A stretch of 64,000 nt of DNA from Streptococcus mitis (GTDB lineage: Bacteria > Bacillota > Bacilli > Lactobacillales > Streptococcaceae), in NCBI RefSeq assembly GCF_013305725.1, contig NZ_CP047883.1, positions 1,839,001-1,903,000 on the forward strand. Direction: 5' to 3'. The notes under the pieces are model-generated. The model searched no databases, had not been told where the DNA came from, and saw nothing but the letters and a program-made list of their open reading frames with translations. A program made the translations under genes and the position numbers. Positions 1-9,021 of this stretch are shown one piece after another (positions within the stretch are counted from its first letter, which is position 1; every line of letters starts with the position of its first letter).

Positions 1-7
1 TATTTTT

Positions 8-2362
8 TTAACCATCTGTCGCAACCAATTGATACAGTTTGGTATCTTTAGGGATAGGATTTTCAAATGGGACAATGGTATCTCCAGCGACAATCAAACC
101 AGTACCCTTTGCTTTTGGCCGCAAGACAAATCGCTCTAGTGAAGGCGTAAGAGGGATAACCTGCTCCAGGGCTTCCAGGTCTGTTCGTTTCAGCTTCAGG
201 AGGGCTAGAAACTCACAGTTTGCGACTAGCTTTCTACCTTCTTCTGTAGATAAAACAGTCTCTGGGTTCTGGGTAATCCCTGTTGGGATGGCTCCATATT
301 TACGAATACGTGAGTACAGTTCTGTAAAGAAGGTTGCCTGAAGTTTATTCTTGAAGTAGAGCTGCAACTCATCAAAATACAACCATGTAATGGTTTTACC
401 TTGGTTATTGACTACCTGGTTCCAGATAAAGTCCTGAATCACCAGGAGGGCAAATGGCTTCAATTTACCACTCAACTGCTTGAGATTGAAGATAATAAAG
501 CGACTATTCATATTGACGTTTGTAGGGTGTGCAAAGATATCATTTGATCCAACAGTATAAGGTTCTGCCTTCAGCGCCAGATCCTTAGCAACGGCTTCAG
601 GTTGACGTTCCAAAACCGCTTGCCAATCCTTAAAGGTTGGTTTTTCAAATTCCTCATAGGTCTGTCTCGTTACACGGTCAATCATCGCAAATTCATCGTC
701 TGATACTTCAGAGAATATATTCTCAAACAGGGTTGATAAGAGGTTTGATTTTTGGCCAATCGGATCACTATCTTCTGCTTGCAGTTTATCCTTATCAGGT
801 AGATCCAGCAAGTTAAAGTGATGTTGTGATCCAGGAGCGATTGTGATAATTTCTGCACCTAATTCTCGGCCAATAACAGTGTATTCATCTTCAGGATCGA
901 CGATAATGGTATTATCTTCAGGGTAACGTAGTTTGGTAGGAATAATCTCTCCTCCTTTAGCAAGAACAGACTTCCCTGATCCTGAATTCCCAAATATACA
1001 ACCTGAACCTGTATTCAAGTCTTTCTTACGGTCAACTGTGATAGCGTTCTTAGATAGCTGATTCTGGCCATAATAAATTGCACGTGGACTGTTAGATCGA
1101 AGATCTACGTTGGTAAATGGGACTTGTGTGGCCAAGTTACTGGTAGTCATATCTCTCATAAAACGGCGTTTTACGTTGATAAATGGAATCCCAATCGGTA
1201 GAATCGTATTCAAGGATTCTTCCTGGTACAAGTAACACTTATCCAGTTCTACCGTATTCTTACGGACAGATCGTTGAACCTGCTCAGTGTAGATATTCAA
1301 CTCCTCCAGACTGTCAGCCATGAAGAAAATCGTCATCACACCTGAAAACATTTTTTGGTCATTGTCCTGGAGTTCTTCAGTCCATTTCTCTGTTTCTCGA
1401 GATGTCTCCACTGCCTTCCCACCAACAGCCAGGTCACTTCCATAACCTTCTTTTGCTGCAGCCTTCTGACTTTTGATCATTTCCCTACGTACACTTGACT
1501 TAACTGTCTTGATTTTCTTCAGCGCATCTGCAGTATCATAGGGCTTCGCATGCAGACTGATAGCCAGTTCAATTCCTGTATCCAGGATATTCTTAATCAG
1601 TTTGTCATTCAAGAAGGTAGGATATTGTCTAACATACATCACCCTTGCGAAACAATCATCAATTTTCATATGATCTTTTTCAAACTTCAGATAGTTTGGA
1701 GCTACAAAGTCCCTGGTTGATAATCCAGAAATAGCGATGTCTTCATAGTTGAAATCAATAAAACCTTCTCGCCTCAAGAGTTTTCGGAAGATAAGAAGAC
1801 GATCTAATCCCTCTAACTCCTTAAAGGAGATTCCTAAGCCACTGTATTGACTTTCAATAACGCTGGCTGTATCATCAAGGATTCTTCTAGCTTGATGATC
1901 CTGGTCTGTTTGGGTAGTAATCGTCAGATATTTTTCTACCTTGAAGGTATTTTGTTCCTGAGAAAAACGATCATTGATCATCGCATTGTATTCTTTACGA
2001 TAATCGTCATATCCATCTCCAACTAAATCATAGCGGATAGAAGATAAGCTATTGCTTTCTACCCTACGATTCAGGATCAATAGCTGCATATCATTGTCAA
2101 TATCCAGCGAATTAAAAATATCAGCGTTTGTTTCAATGATATCAATTCGCTCATCATCTGTTGCAGTAATATAGCTTGTATCACCTAGGCGATAGGTCTT
2201 TGAGAATTGATCATTTGTAATTTTCATGAGCCCATCAGGCATCAACCATTGATAATTAAGACTATTCTGTGTAGATGCCGTCATGGTACGTCTTAGACGT
2301 TTGGCCCGTTCCCGTTCTTCCTTAGAGAGTTTCAGGGTTTTCTTTCGGCCGAATAAATTCAT
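8..2362 (-). CDS. VirB4/TraE-family conjugation ATPase
   Basis: Cytoplasmic ATPase that energises the type IV secretion channel of a conjugative element (PrgJ/TrsE/VirB4 class). Walker A GNSGSGKS lies near residue 465 and a Walker B-like stretch, LYFDELQLYF, near residue 665; the length of about 785-790 residues suits the family. The reading frame extends to an ATG at 2386, but the ATG at 2362 (MNLFGRKK) has the better Shine-Dalgarno (AAAGGA) and less overlap with the PrgI-like gene upstream, so I place the start there. The gene is complete, with a TAA at 8-10; the rest of the transfer operon lies beyond the left edge. Function is firm, the start less so. Confidence 0.93.
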   Translation of the reverse strand: MNLFGRKKTLKLSKEERERAKRLRRTMTASTQNSLNYQWLMPDGLMKITNDQFSKTYRLGDTSYITATDDERIDIIETNADIFNSLDIDNDMQLLILNRRVESNSLSSIRYDLVGDGYDDYRKEYNAMINDRFSQEQNTFKVEKYLTITTQTDQDHQARRILDDTASVIESQYSGLGISFKELEGLDRLLIFRKLLRREGFIDFNYEDIAISGLSTRDFVAPNYLKFEKDHMKIDDCFARVMYVRQYPTFLNDKLIKNILDTGIELAISLHAKPYDTADALKKIKTVKSSVRREMIKSQKAAAKEGYGSDLAVGGKAVETSRETEKWTEELQDNDQKMFSGVMTIFFMADSLEELNIYTEQVQRSVRKNTVELDKCYLYQEESLNTILPIGIPFINVKRRFMRDMTTSNLATQVPFTNVDLRSNSPRAIYYGQNQLSKNAITVDRKKDLNTGSGCIFGNSGSGKSVLAKGGEIIPTKLRYPEDNTIIVDPEDEYTVIGRELGAEIITIAPGSQHHFNLLDLPDKDKLQAEDSDPIGQKSNLLSTLFENIFSEVSDDEFAMIDRVTRQTYEEFEKPTFKDWQAVLERQPEAVAKDLALKAEPYTVGSNDIFAHPTNVNMNSRFIIFNLKQLSGKLKPFALLVIQDFIWNQVVNNQGKTITWLYFDELQLYFKNKLQATFFTELYSRIRKYGAIPTGITQNPETVLSTEEGRKLVANCEFLALLKLKRTDLEALEQVIPLTPSLERFVLRPKAKGTGLIVAGDTIVPFENPIPKDTKLYQLVATDG

Positions 2363-2669
2363 TTCTTGTATATTCCTTTCTGTCATAATCTGTCTGATAA
2401 GAGCGTTCCTGCTTAGTCAAAAGGAAACGGACCTCATCTTTAATTTTTTCATCAATATAACACCCGAAAATAACAAAAGGCGCTAATAATAAAATATCAA
2501 CGCCATAAAGGATTATATCAGGTGCCTTCAGCCAATAGAGGATGGTGGTGACAACTACTGTCAATGCGATACCAAATAGTAGCACTAACTGTCTCAGTGT
2601 CATATACCCTATAACTGGCCTTTCGTAGCTATCTAAAGCCTTTAAAAATTCACTACCTAAACGTGTCAT
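2322..2669 (-). CDS. PrgI-family conjugation membrane protein
   Basis: Small integral membrane component of Gram-positive type IV secretion, which in this class sits directly upstream of the VirB4 gene as here. The 115-residue protein has a short cytoplasmic start, two adjacent hydrophobic helices (about residues 27-66) and a charged tail ending in a PKENPETL-like segment, the usual PrgI layout. A good Shine-Dalgarno (GAAAGGAAC) precedes the ATG. The 3' end overlaps the VirB4 gene, which suggests translational coupling. The VirB3-like role is known for the family; no enzymatic activity is expected. Confidence 0.82.
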   Translation of the reverse strand: MTRLGSEFLKALDSYERPVIGYMTLRQLVLLFGIALTVVVTTILYWLKAPDIILYGVDILLLAPFVIFGCYIDEKIKDEVRFLLTKQERSYQTDYDRKEYTRNEFIRPKENPETL

Positions 2670-2683
2670 TCTGTTCCTTTCAT

Positions 2684-2706
2684 TAAAAAAACAGCCATTA
2701 TGGCTG
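2684..2706 (-). terminator. Intrinsic terminator inside the transfer operon
   Basis: On the minus strand an inverted repeat (CAGCCAT/ATGGCTG arms, 692-706 within the 2.6-2.7 kb stretch) is followed by seven or more Ts. It sits between the 157-residue membrane gene and the PrgI-like gene, so it ends the two-gene insert upstream and may reduce read-through into prgI-virB4. Confidence 0.75.
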
Positions 2707-2716
2707 CCATATACTT

Positions 2717-3190
2717 TTAAGTGTTAAAAATTGCAAAAGCTCCAAATGTTGCTCCTACTGCGCACATTATTAAAGTTGCTATGATTATCGGACTGAACAG
2801 AGCTTGCGATATTGAAATAATTAAAAAGAGATTAACCACTGAAACTATGAAGATAATACACCAAATGACATTTTTGATTGTTTCCTCCTTATAGCTAGAC
2901 TTATTTATTATTGAAGATAATATAGGAATCATAAAACCAATCAAAATCAACACACCCCCAAAGATTAAGTAATTCCATGAGGAGTTATCTTTATATGACA
3001 TAACATGGGTGGCAATTGTCACATCTTTCCGAGTTATCATTTTATCGATATCAAAATGATGTGTTAGTTGCTTATTCAAATTACCAAGACTGATATTAAA
3101 CCAAATGGTAACTATTGCGTAGATCAATTCCACTGCAATATAAGGTGTATAAGGGCTTTCTAATACTTCAAAAAATCGATTTCTATACAA
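2717..3190 (-). CDS. Unknown membrane protein within T4SS block (gene 2 of pair)
   Basis: I do not recognise this family. The 157-residue protein has about four hydrophobic segments (roughly residues 17-35, 75-95, 105-128 and 133-155) separated by short polar loops; the loop near residues 38-72 is the largest and would lie on one face of the membrane. It follows the 135-residue gene by 15 bp, and the two share a private promoter (3656-3661) and terminator (2684-2706). Position between the VirB6-like and PrgI-like genes suggests cargo, possibly an entry-exclusion or self-protection function, but nothing in the protein itself shows that. Confidence 0.6.
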   Translation of the reverse strand: MYRNRFFEVLESPYTPYIAVELIYAIVTIWFNISLGNLNKQLTHHFDIDKMITRKDVTIATHVMSYKDNSSWNYLIFGGVLILIGFMIPILSSIINKSSYKEETIKNVIWCIIFIVSVVNLFLIISISQALFSPIIIATLIMCAVGATFGAFAIFNT

Positions 3191-3205
3191 GTTCGTCTCC
3201 TATAT

Positions 3206-3613
3206 TCAAGTATGATATTCTTCTATGTAGCGTTTTAAAATGAGATACCGCCTTAATAACAACGAGTAACTAAAATTATAAACTAAAATAGTCAAAAATA
3301 GCAAAACTATAAACAGTGTTATAATGATACTCAGTAATACACTTTCGTTCAATTCCTTGGTAGGTACGCCTGTTAGAGGTGAAAATAAAATCGCAAGAAG
3401 GCGTTTCAAATCATCCGAAAAAATAATCGTTAATACGAGACCTACCAACAATTTCCAGCTACGAGAAGCTCTCTCTTTTTTTATTTCCAGCTCTGTCAAT
3501 TCTGCTAACAATGCCTCTTTCGACTGCTTTTTATAGTAATCCAAGGCTTCCTTGTATCGGCGTTCATGCCGTTTCGTCCACCTTTCATAATAATTTTTTA
3601 TAGTAGATCTCAT
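3206..3613 (-). CDS. Unknown membrane protein within T4SS block (gene 1 of pair)
   Basis: Unrecognised 135-residue protein. The first 50 residues are highly charged and predicted coiled-coil (many K, E and R, e.g. ERRYKEALDYYKK), followed by two hydrophobic helices (about residues 54-74 and 92-118) and a basic tail. An extended -10 promoter lies 40 bp upstream, just after the VirB6-like stop codon, and an AAAGGAG sequence serves the ATG. It is probably co-transcribed with the next membrane gene. The charged helix plus two-helix design fits a small inner-membrane effector or immunity protein, but the function is unknown. Confidence 0.58.
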   Translation of the reverse strand: MRSTIKNYYERWTKRHERRYKEALDYYKKQSKEALLAELTELEIKKERASRSWKLLVGLVLTIIFSDDLKRLLAILFSPLTGVPTKELNESVLLSIIITLFIVLLFLTILVYNFSYSLLLRRYLILKRYIEEYHT

Positions 3614-3655
3614 AGGATTATTATACTCCTTTCAATCATCACTCATTCTCCTTTT

Positions 3656-3661
3656 ATTATA
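3656..3661 (-). promoter_or_regulatory. Extended -10 promoter of the inserted gene pair
   Basis: On the minus strand the sequence TATGGTATAAT begins immediately after the VirB6-like stop codon: a full TRTGNTATAAT extended -10. No convincing -35 is needed for this class. It would drive the two unknown membrane genes independently of the transfer operon. Confidence 0.65.
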
Positions 3662-3668
3662 CCATAAT

Positions 3669-4415
3669 CTAGTTCACCTGCATGATATTCTTAGTCATGC
3701 GTTGGCTGCCAAATAGCATAATAATGTAAATGATTCCTTTTGCAATGGCAACTAAAGCACTTGTCCAGGCTCCAGTCTTATCAACTGTCAAAAGATCATT
3801 CGTGACAATGGCTGGGTAAAGCATGATAATAACAACTAGAATCAATCCCTGAAGGACAGCCGCAATATAGAGCTTAAAGAAACCGAGGCAAATTGGACGT
3901 AGGCTATCCACCATGTAACAAGCGACAATAATTTTAGCGATTCCCTTATACGTGTAAAGCGTAAAGGAGCGCAACAAGATCAACAACTTAGTTGATATCT
4001 GACCAACAAAATCAACGACCCAATAAATAAACTGGAGCATAGCTTTAGCTATAGCATTGACTCCTTTTAAATCCGGTAACTCAGTTTCATACGGACTAAT
4101 ACTTGCGCTAGCCACCGCCTTAATTACAACGTTAAACAACCAAGACAAGGCATCGAAAATCGCATCCACATAGAGGATAAAAAAGAGAGCGATGGCATAC
4201 TTGAGGATTTCTTCAATCCAAAGCTGAAAAGACAACTCCCCACCATTGCTTTTAAGTTGTTGGTGCCAATTCATGAGGTTGATCCCCATAAAAAGGAGAA
4301 GAAGCAAAATTGCTACCTTCTCCATCGAACCCGAAACTGTCTCCATCAGCTGATAGGCTGTCGCATTATAGTCTTTCAGACTCATGGTTAGTTGATCAAG
4401 TGTGGATTGGTTCAT
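3669..4415 (-). CDS. VirB6/TrbL-like conjugation membrane protein
   Basis: Polytopic inner-membrane component of the conjugation channel (PrgH/TrsL/VirB6 class). The 248 residues contain about five to six hydrophobic helices (around residues 30-47, 70-100, 125-150, 155-170, 178-205 and 220-240) with a soluble amino-terminal end rich in polar residues. It follows the 74-residue Maff2-like gene closely, as in the prgF-G-H-I-J order of pCF10-type systems. The protein ends at TAG, directly against the private promoter of the next two genes, which is unusual for a compact transfer operon. Assignment rests on topology, size and position. Confidence 0.72.
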   Translation of the reverse strand: MNQSTLDQLTMSLKDYNATAYQLMETVSGSMEKVAILLLLLFMGINLMNWHQQLKSNGGELSFQLWIEEILKYAIALFFILYVDAIFDALSWLFNVVIKAVASASISPYETELPDLKGVNAIAKAMLQFIYWVVDFVGQISTKLLILLRSFTLYTYKGIAKIIVACYMVDSLRPICLGFFKLYIAAVLQGLILVVIIMLYPAIVTNDLLTVDKTGAWTSALVAIAKGIIYIIMLFGSQRMTKNIMQVN

Positions 4416-4442
4416 AAAACCACCTCCTTTTTTTTTCTCATC

Positions 4443-4667
4443 CTAACCAAGAGATTGAAGACCTGTTGCCAAAGCTGTAAAGAGGGCTTTTAGAACGGCA
4501 CCTAGAAGTGCACCTAGTATCAAACTTTGGATTCCTTTATCCTTCTTATCATCCAATTCACGTTTGATTCCTACCGCTAAGTCCCAGGCACCCCAAGCGG
4601 CCCAACCAATACCGATAATCCCACCGATATTCCCAATTTTGTTAATAAAATCTACAACTGCATCCAT
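4443..4667 (-). CDS. Maff2/PrgF-like small transfer membrane protein
   Basis: A 74-residue protein with two glycine-rich hydrophobic helices (about residues 7-32 and 47-72) joined by a charged loop (KRELDDKKDKG), matching the small Maff2/pilin-like proteins that precede VirB6 genes in Firmicute conjugative elements. Glycine pairs in the helices are typical of channel or pilin-like subunits. It lies 27 bp upstream of the VirB6-like gene in the same operon. The exact role is not established from sequence. Confidence 0.68.
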   Translation of the reverse strand: MDAVVDFINKIGNIGGIIGIGWAAWGAWDLAVGIKRELDDKKDKGIQSLILGALLGAVLKALFTALATGLQSLG

Positions 4668-4740
4668 TATTTTTTTCTCACTTTCTTTTTATAAAAAGGT
4701 GCTAAGAAAATTCCTTAGCACCTACATTGTTTATTCAATA

Positions 4741-5211
4741 TTATTTTTCATCCTCTGGACGAAAGGTTAGAGAGAGGGCTGTAATTACAGCTAAGACAAC
4801 GATAATGGTCGTTTCCCACCAGTGATAAATTGGGACACCTTCAGGCATTATCCAATCTTTGAACCAATGTTCAACACTTGTTGGAGCACTACCTTCTTTT
4901 GTCAAAAATGCCCAGTAGCATATAACCAGAAAAGCCACAACAACCTTAAATACAACCCAACCAATTGCTGTTGCAATCAAACTCTTAATCAGATTAAAGA
5001 TAAAGAGGAGAAACATGAGTGGAGTCGCAACCATCAAAACGGCAGCTCTCGCAATTACACTCGGTAGATTCTTTATTCCTGACCAGATGGCTTTTCCTAG
5101 CCAACTGAGGCCTTTTTTCCACTTCTTCTCTTCTTCAGGCTTAGTGACTTCTGATTTTTTTTGAGTTGGAGTGTAGTATCTATATCCACTTCTAGTCACA
5201 TGTGCATCCAT
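4741..5211 (-). CDS. Conjugation-associated membrane protein
   Basis: First gene of the transfer block after the surface-protein genes. About 156 residues: a basic, polar amino end (residues 1-45, many K/E), then two or three hydrophobic helices (about 57-80, 82-112) and a carboxyl helix (about 132-150). I prefer the ATG at 5211 (MDAHVTR), preceded by AGAAAGGA; an upstream ATG at 5229 in the same frame would add six residues. An internal extended -10 promoter lies just upstream. I cannot name the family; position corresponds to PrgD/PrgE-like genes of pCF10-type elements. Confidence 0.65.
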   Translation of the reverse strand: MDAHVTRSGYRYYTPTQKKSEVTKPEEEKKWKKGLSWLGKAIWSGIKNLPSVIARAAVLMVATPLMFLLFIFNLIKSLIATAIGWVVFKVVVAFLVICYWAFLTKEGSAPTSVEHWFKDWIMPEGVPIYHWWETTIIVVLAVITALSLTFRPEDEK

Positions 5212-5234
5212 TTTCGTGTCCTTTCTCATCTCTC

Positions 5235-5280
5235 TTCCCCCTCTTTTTTATGGCTTCATTATACCATAGATGAGGGGGAA
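5235..5280 (-). promoter_or_regulatory. Promoter flanked by 9-bp inverted repeats
   Basis: On the minus strand a TATGGTATAAT extended -10 (TATAAT at 5258-5263) lies between two perfect 9-bp arms (GAGGGGGAA at 272-280 and TTCCCCCTC at 235-243 of the 5-kb stretch). The same extended -10 is used at 3656. The arms could form a hairpin in read-through RNA from the adhesin gene or be a protein-binding site. It would give the transfer genes transcription independent of the surface-protein genes. Confidence 0.5.
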
Positions 5281-5292
5281 TTTCTAGATGTT

Positions 5293-8200
5293 CTATTTTT
5301 TATGCTTACGAAGCCCAGCTCCTGCAAGACTCAACAATCCCAAAATCATTCCCCAAGTTGGAAGCATGCTTGCTGCTGTTCCAGTGTTTGGAAGTGATGG
5401 CTGCGGTTGTGGCTTGCCTGGTTCTTTAGGCTCCGGTTTTGGAGGTTCTGGCGTTGTTGTTGTAACTTTAGCCGTCATCTCTTGTAAATTGACTGTATTG
5501 ATAAAGGTATTTTCAACCTTACCAGCCTTGATGCGTTCTACCTCTAGGTAGAAATCCGCATCGAAAGTTCCTTGCACTCCTAGAGAGTTTAGGAAATCTT
5601 GATTGATAACGTAAGACCATTTGCCTAACTTTTCGTCCCATTTAACGGTCACAACTTTCTTAAGGAAGTTAGGATCCGTATCTTGGTTCACTTCAAATAA
5701 GAAGGCATAAGCTGTACCTTTGGCGATCTTCTCGCCAGCTTTGACTACTTTTCCATCCTTCATGATGACATCATAAGGAAGAACCAAGTCTTTTTCAGCA
5801 AGGTATTCTGTCCCACGAATAATACCAGACCAATTACCTGTGAATCGATCATGAACCACATCCAACTGGTCACTGCCATCATATTGGAAGAGGCTGTCGT
5901 GTTTAGTAGGCACGGTTACGCCATCAAGTAGATAGCGGATGTATTGGCCAATCTGTACTTCTTGGCCGTCCAAGACTTTTTTATTATCCTTTTGATCCAA
6001 GGCGTGTTTTTCAGGCTTCACATCAGGAACTGAGACAGTCACAAGGTTTGATTGATAGCCATTGCCAAAGTCGATCTGTTTAAAGTCATTCTCGACTTTC
6101 TCCCCTGCTTTAACCAGGAGCTTAGCTGGAAGATCAATCGTCACGTTTTTATTTTGCTTCACGTAATTGTGATAAAAACTCTTAGAATCCTTCGCTACCC
6201 AAAGATAAAACTCACCTTTAGGATTCAAGTTCAATTCTTTCAGAATCTTATTGATTGCATCTGTACGCCCTTTGTCTGAAAGGACGTGATACATGTCAAA
6301 CAAGTCTTTTACATCTTTACCTGCAGCAGTCATCTTGATCTTGCTGTGGTCAACTGTGAAGGCTTTGTCTTGAACATCATCAAAGATTCCAAACTTCTTA
6401 CCAATCGCTTGTGTTGAAGCAAGTGTTTTGGTGTAAGGGCTGTAATCTGTCATCAAGCGGAAGGTCACGTTGCGGTCAAAAGTTGTCGCACCATTGATGT
6501 CCTTACCAGAGCGATCCAAGACAGCTTTGACTGGTTTTGGTGGCTTCGGTGTGTAGTTCGTAACAGGGTTTGAGAAAACTTCATAGTCGTTTACTAAAAC
6601 CTTGTAGGTATTATCGTAAAATCCTTTATCATAGATTGGCTTCCAGGTAATCACTGGAGCTTCTAGGCGTTTTCCTTGATAGGTAGCAGTAAAGGTATAT
6701 GTGTTCTTTCCTGCATTATATGAAACAGTCCATCCTGCTTTCTCTGCCGCTGCTTTTGTGACAGCTACATCAGGAACTGCTCCAGCTTCGAGTGGATCAA
6801 TGATGGTAATCTTGTCCCCTTTTTTCAGGTTCGCATAGATATTGTCATGGGTCAATGTATAAAGCTGAGTAGCGTTTTTAGCTACCGTTTTACCATCTGT
6901 GTTGGTCTTATCTGTATCTGCTACAGATTTTCTGACAACTGGCTTATACTGCAACTTGTAGCCGTGATAGCTTGCTGATAACTTCTGATTTTTCGTCTCA
7001 GAAAGTGTTTTAAGAGCCAAGGTTGGCTTAACTGGATTTTTCGCTTTAACCAATTCAGCTGATACAGGTTCAGTCTTAACTGGCTTCACGGTTGTTTTTG
7101 TGATAGTTGCAGTAGCTGGAACTTCAACGACTGGCGTTACAACCTTTGTATTCAAAGCGAACCAATAGGTTTGGCCACTTGGATTATCTGGTCCATCCCA
7201 TTGGATAAATTCGGTTGTGAAGGCTGTTCCTTCCTTGAAGACTCCAAGTGCAGCTCCCTTGTATTGGTAAGGTGAGTCAGATGTATCCCAAAGATGACCC
7301 ACATCTTCTTGGCGGTTGTACTCTTCAGCGTAAACATAACCATAATCCTTGTTATAGGTTACAGTTGAGCCGTTAATTTCAACATGAGTTCCGTTAATGG
7401 CTTTCGCACCTTCCCAACCAATAAGGTTGTGATTGAGTGAAGAATAGGTTAGGGTAGCAGGAGTTTTTTCACTTGCTGTGAACGCTACTTCTTTCCCATC
7501 CACGTTGTAGTAGTAGGTATCCGTAACCAAGAAATTCATGTAGTCTGCAGCTCCACCAGCTCCATCATTACGAGCGACTACAAAGCCCTCAGTCGGATCA
7601 TTCAATACATATACATCGTTTAACCCTGTCTTCCCTTGATTAAGAATCTCGAATTTTCGATGGATACGAGAAATATCATGCTTTTTACCATCTGCAGTTG
7701 AAACAGTCAAACCTTTCAGATTTGTGTAGTCAACTTCTGTTTTCCATCCAGTGCCAACATCCTTGTATTTCAAGACTTTAGTCGAGTCAAGAACACGAGT
7801 ATAGCCTGAGGTTCCATTTGATGAGGCAATGTAATCTTTAGTAGTTACCTGCGCTCCTGGAGCAGAGGACTCCACTGTTGCTTCAGGATTTGCGGTCGCA
7901 ACGCTAAGGGCTTGCAAGACTACTTCTTTTGTGTAGCCTTCCGTGCTTGTCTTAGCTCGAAGCTCATCGTACTTCTTCTGCCATTCCGCTTGGGTCTGCT
8001 TAGCTTTGTCATAAGTTGCTTGGTTTTGTTTCCCAATTTGCTTCGCTTCATCAGCTGAAGAAACTTCCTGTGTTTTAGTGGTTAAAAGTACACCAGAGTT
8101 TTTCAAATCTGTGGATTTACGATCAGCATCTTGATTGACTTCTTGACTAGCAGTTTGGCTTTCTGAGTAGGCATCAAGAAGAGCCTTGTTGAGCACAACT

Positions 8201-9000
8201 TTTCTTTTTGCGGTTGCAATAGCCTGGTCATTTGCTTTCTTCAATGCTTCTACTTCTGCGACTGAAGAAACTGTACGTGTCACTGCATCAACCGTTACGC
8301 CCTGTTTCTTCAAGTCTGTAGTAGCGGCTTCTACAGCCTGATTCAAAATCGTAGCTTGTTTGACAGTAGCTTCGTACTTCCCTTTTTCTTCCAGGTAGGT
8401 TGAGACAGCTTGCTGATTCTCTGACAAGGTATTTTTAGCTGTTTGAGTAGCTTTCTTGTTTTGAGTTGCTGTCCCATCTGTGGCAGTCGAACCGTCATTC
8501 GTCACTGTGACAGTTGTTTCCCCTTCATGTTTGGCTTTTTCAGCAGCTACAAATTGATTGTTAGCGTGAATAGCTTCCTGAGCCCCCTTGAAGGCTTCAT
8601 TGTTTTGAACTTGTTTTGTAGTTGTGGCTTCAAGTTCCTGAACTTGTTTATCCTGATCATGTTTGATTTCAGACTTAGATTGTTCAAGACTAGATGAAGT
8701 AGTGTCTGTACCTTTGTCAACATTTCGTGTTTCAGATACAACTACTCCAGCTTTTTTAGCCTTGTCAGCAGCCTTTGTGACTACTCCATTATCAATCGCT
8801 ACAGGCTGGCTTCCTGTTGCTTTACCAGCCTGTGTAGCATACATGTTATTGTCATTTTTGCTTTCAGGTTGTACTGCTTCATCCGCAAATGCTGAACCTG
8901 CAGAGAAGGCTACAAAACATGCGATTGCAATACCTGATGCTAAACCTTTAGCCCATTTTTTCTTACGGAAATATCCGTGTCCTTTTGTTTTTTCTGTCAT
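5293..9000 (-). CDS. Antigen I/II-family LPxTG surface adhesin
   Basis: Cell-wall-anchored adhesin of the antigen I/II (SspB/AspA/aggregation-substance) family, 1235 residues. A basic signal peptide (GHGYFRKKKWAKGLAS, cleavage near the ADEA at residue 40) is followed by an alpha-helical heptad-type region (about 90-380) of alanine-rich repeats with VTRTVSSV/VSSADEA-type units, a GbpC/Spa V-domain (about 390-640), a short proline stretch, then immunoglobulin-like, isopeptide-type C domains (about 690-1190). A Pro-rich wall spanner ends in LPNTG near residue 1203, then a hydrophobic segment and RKHKK. The family binds salivary glycoproteins and other bacteria and, on pCF10-type plasmids, promotes mating aggregation. 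Slightly short for the family, with reduced proline repeats. Confidence 0.92.
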   Translation of the reverse strand: MTEKTKGHGYFRKKKWAKGLASGIAIACFVAFSAGSAFADEAVQPESKNDNNMYATQAGKATGSQPVAIDNGVVTKAADKAKKAGVVVSETRNVDKGTDTTSSSLEQSKSEIKHDQDKQVQELEATTTKQVQNNEAFKGAQEAIHANNQFVAAEKAKHEGETTVTVTNDGSTATDGTATQNKKATQTAKNTLSENQQAVSTYLEEKGKYEATVKQATILNQAVEAATTDLKKQGVTVDAVTRTVSSVAEVEALKKANDQAIATAKRKVVLNKALLDAYSESQTASQEVNQDADRKSTDLKNSGVLLTTKTQEVSSADEAKQIGKQNQATYDKAKQTQAEWQKKYDELRAKTSTEGYTKEVVLQALSVATANPEATVESSAPGAQVTTKDYIASSNGTSGYTRVLDSTKVLKYKDVGTGWKTEVDYTNLKGLTVSTADGKKHDISRIHRKFEILNQGKTGLNDVYVLNDPTEGFVVARNDGAGGAADYMNFLVTDTYYYNVDGKEVAFTASEKTPATLTYSSLNHNLIGWEGAKAINGTHVEINGSTVTYNKDYGYVYAEEYNRQEDVGHLWDTSDSPYQYKGAALGVFKEGTAFTTEFIQWDGPDNPSGQTYWFALNTKVVTPVVEVPATATITKTTVKPVKTEPVSAELVKAKNPVKPTLALKTLSETKNQKLSASYHGYKLQYKPVVRKSVADTDKTNTDGKTVAKNATQLYTLTHDNIYANLKKGDKITIIDPLEAGAVPDVAVTKAAAEKAGWTVSYNAGKNTYTFTATYQGKRLEAPVITWKPIYDKGFYDNTYKVLVNDYEVFSNPVTNYTPKPPKPVKAVLDRSGKDINGATTFDRNVTFRLMTDYSPYTKTLASTQAIGKKFGIFDDVQDKAFTVDHSKIKMTAAGKDVKDLFDMYHVLSDKGRTDAINKILKELNLNPKGEFYLWVAKDSKSFYHNYVKQNKNVTIDLPAKLLVKAGEKVENDFKQIDFGNGYQSNLVTVSVPDVKPEKHALDQKDNKKVLDGQEVQIGQYIRYLLDGVTVPTKHDSLFQYDGSDQLDVVHDRFTGNWSGIIRGTEYLAEKDLVLPYDVIMKDGKVVKAGEKIAKGTAYAFLFEVNQDTDPNFLKKVVTVKWDEKLGKWSYVINQDFLNSLGVQGTFDADFYLEVERIKAGKVENTFINTVNLQEMTAKVTTTTPEPPKPEPKEPGKPQPQPSLPNTGTAASMLPTWGMILGLLSLAGAGLRKHKK

Positions 9001-9021
9001 ATTTCTTTCTCCTTCACTTAA

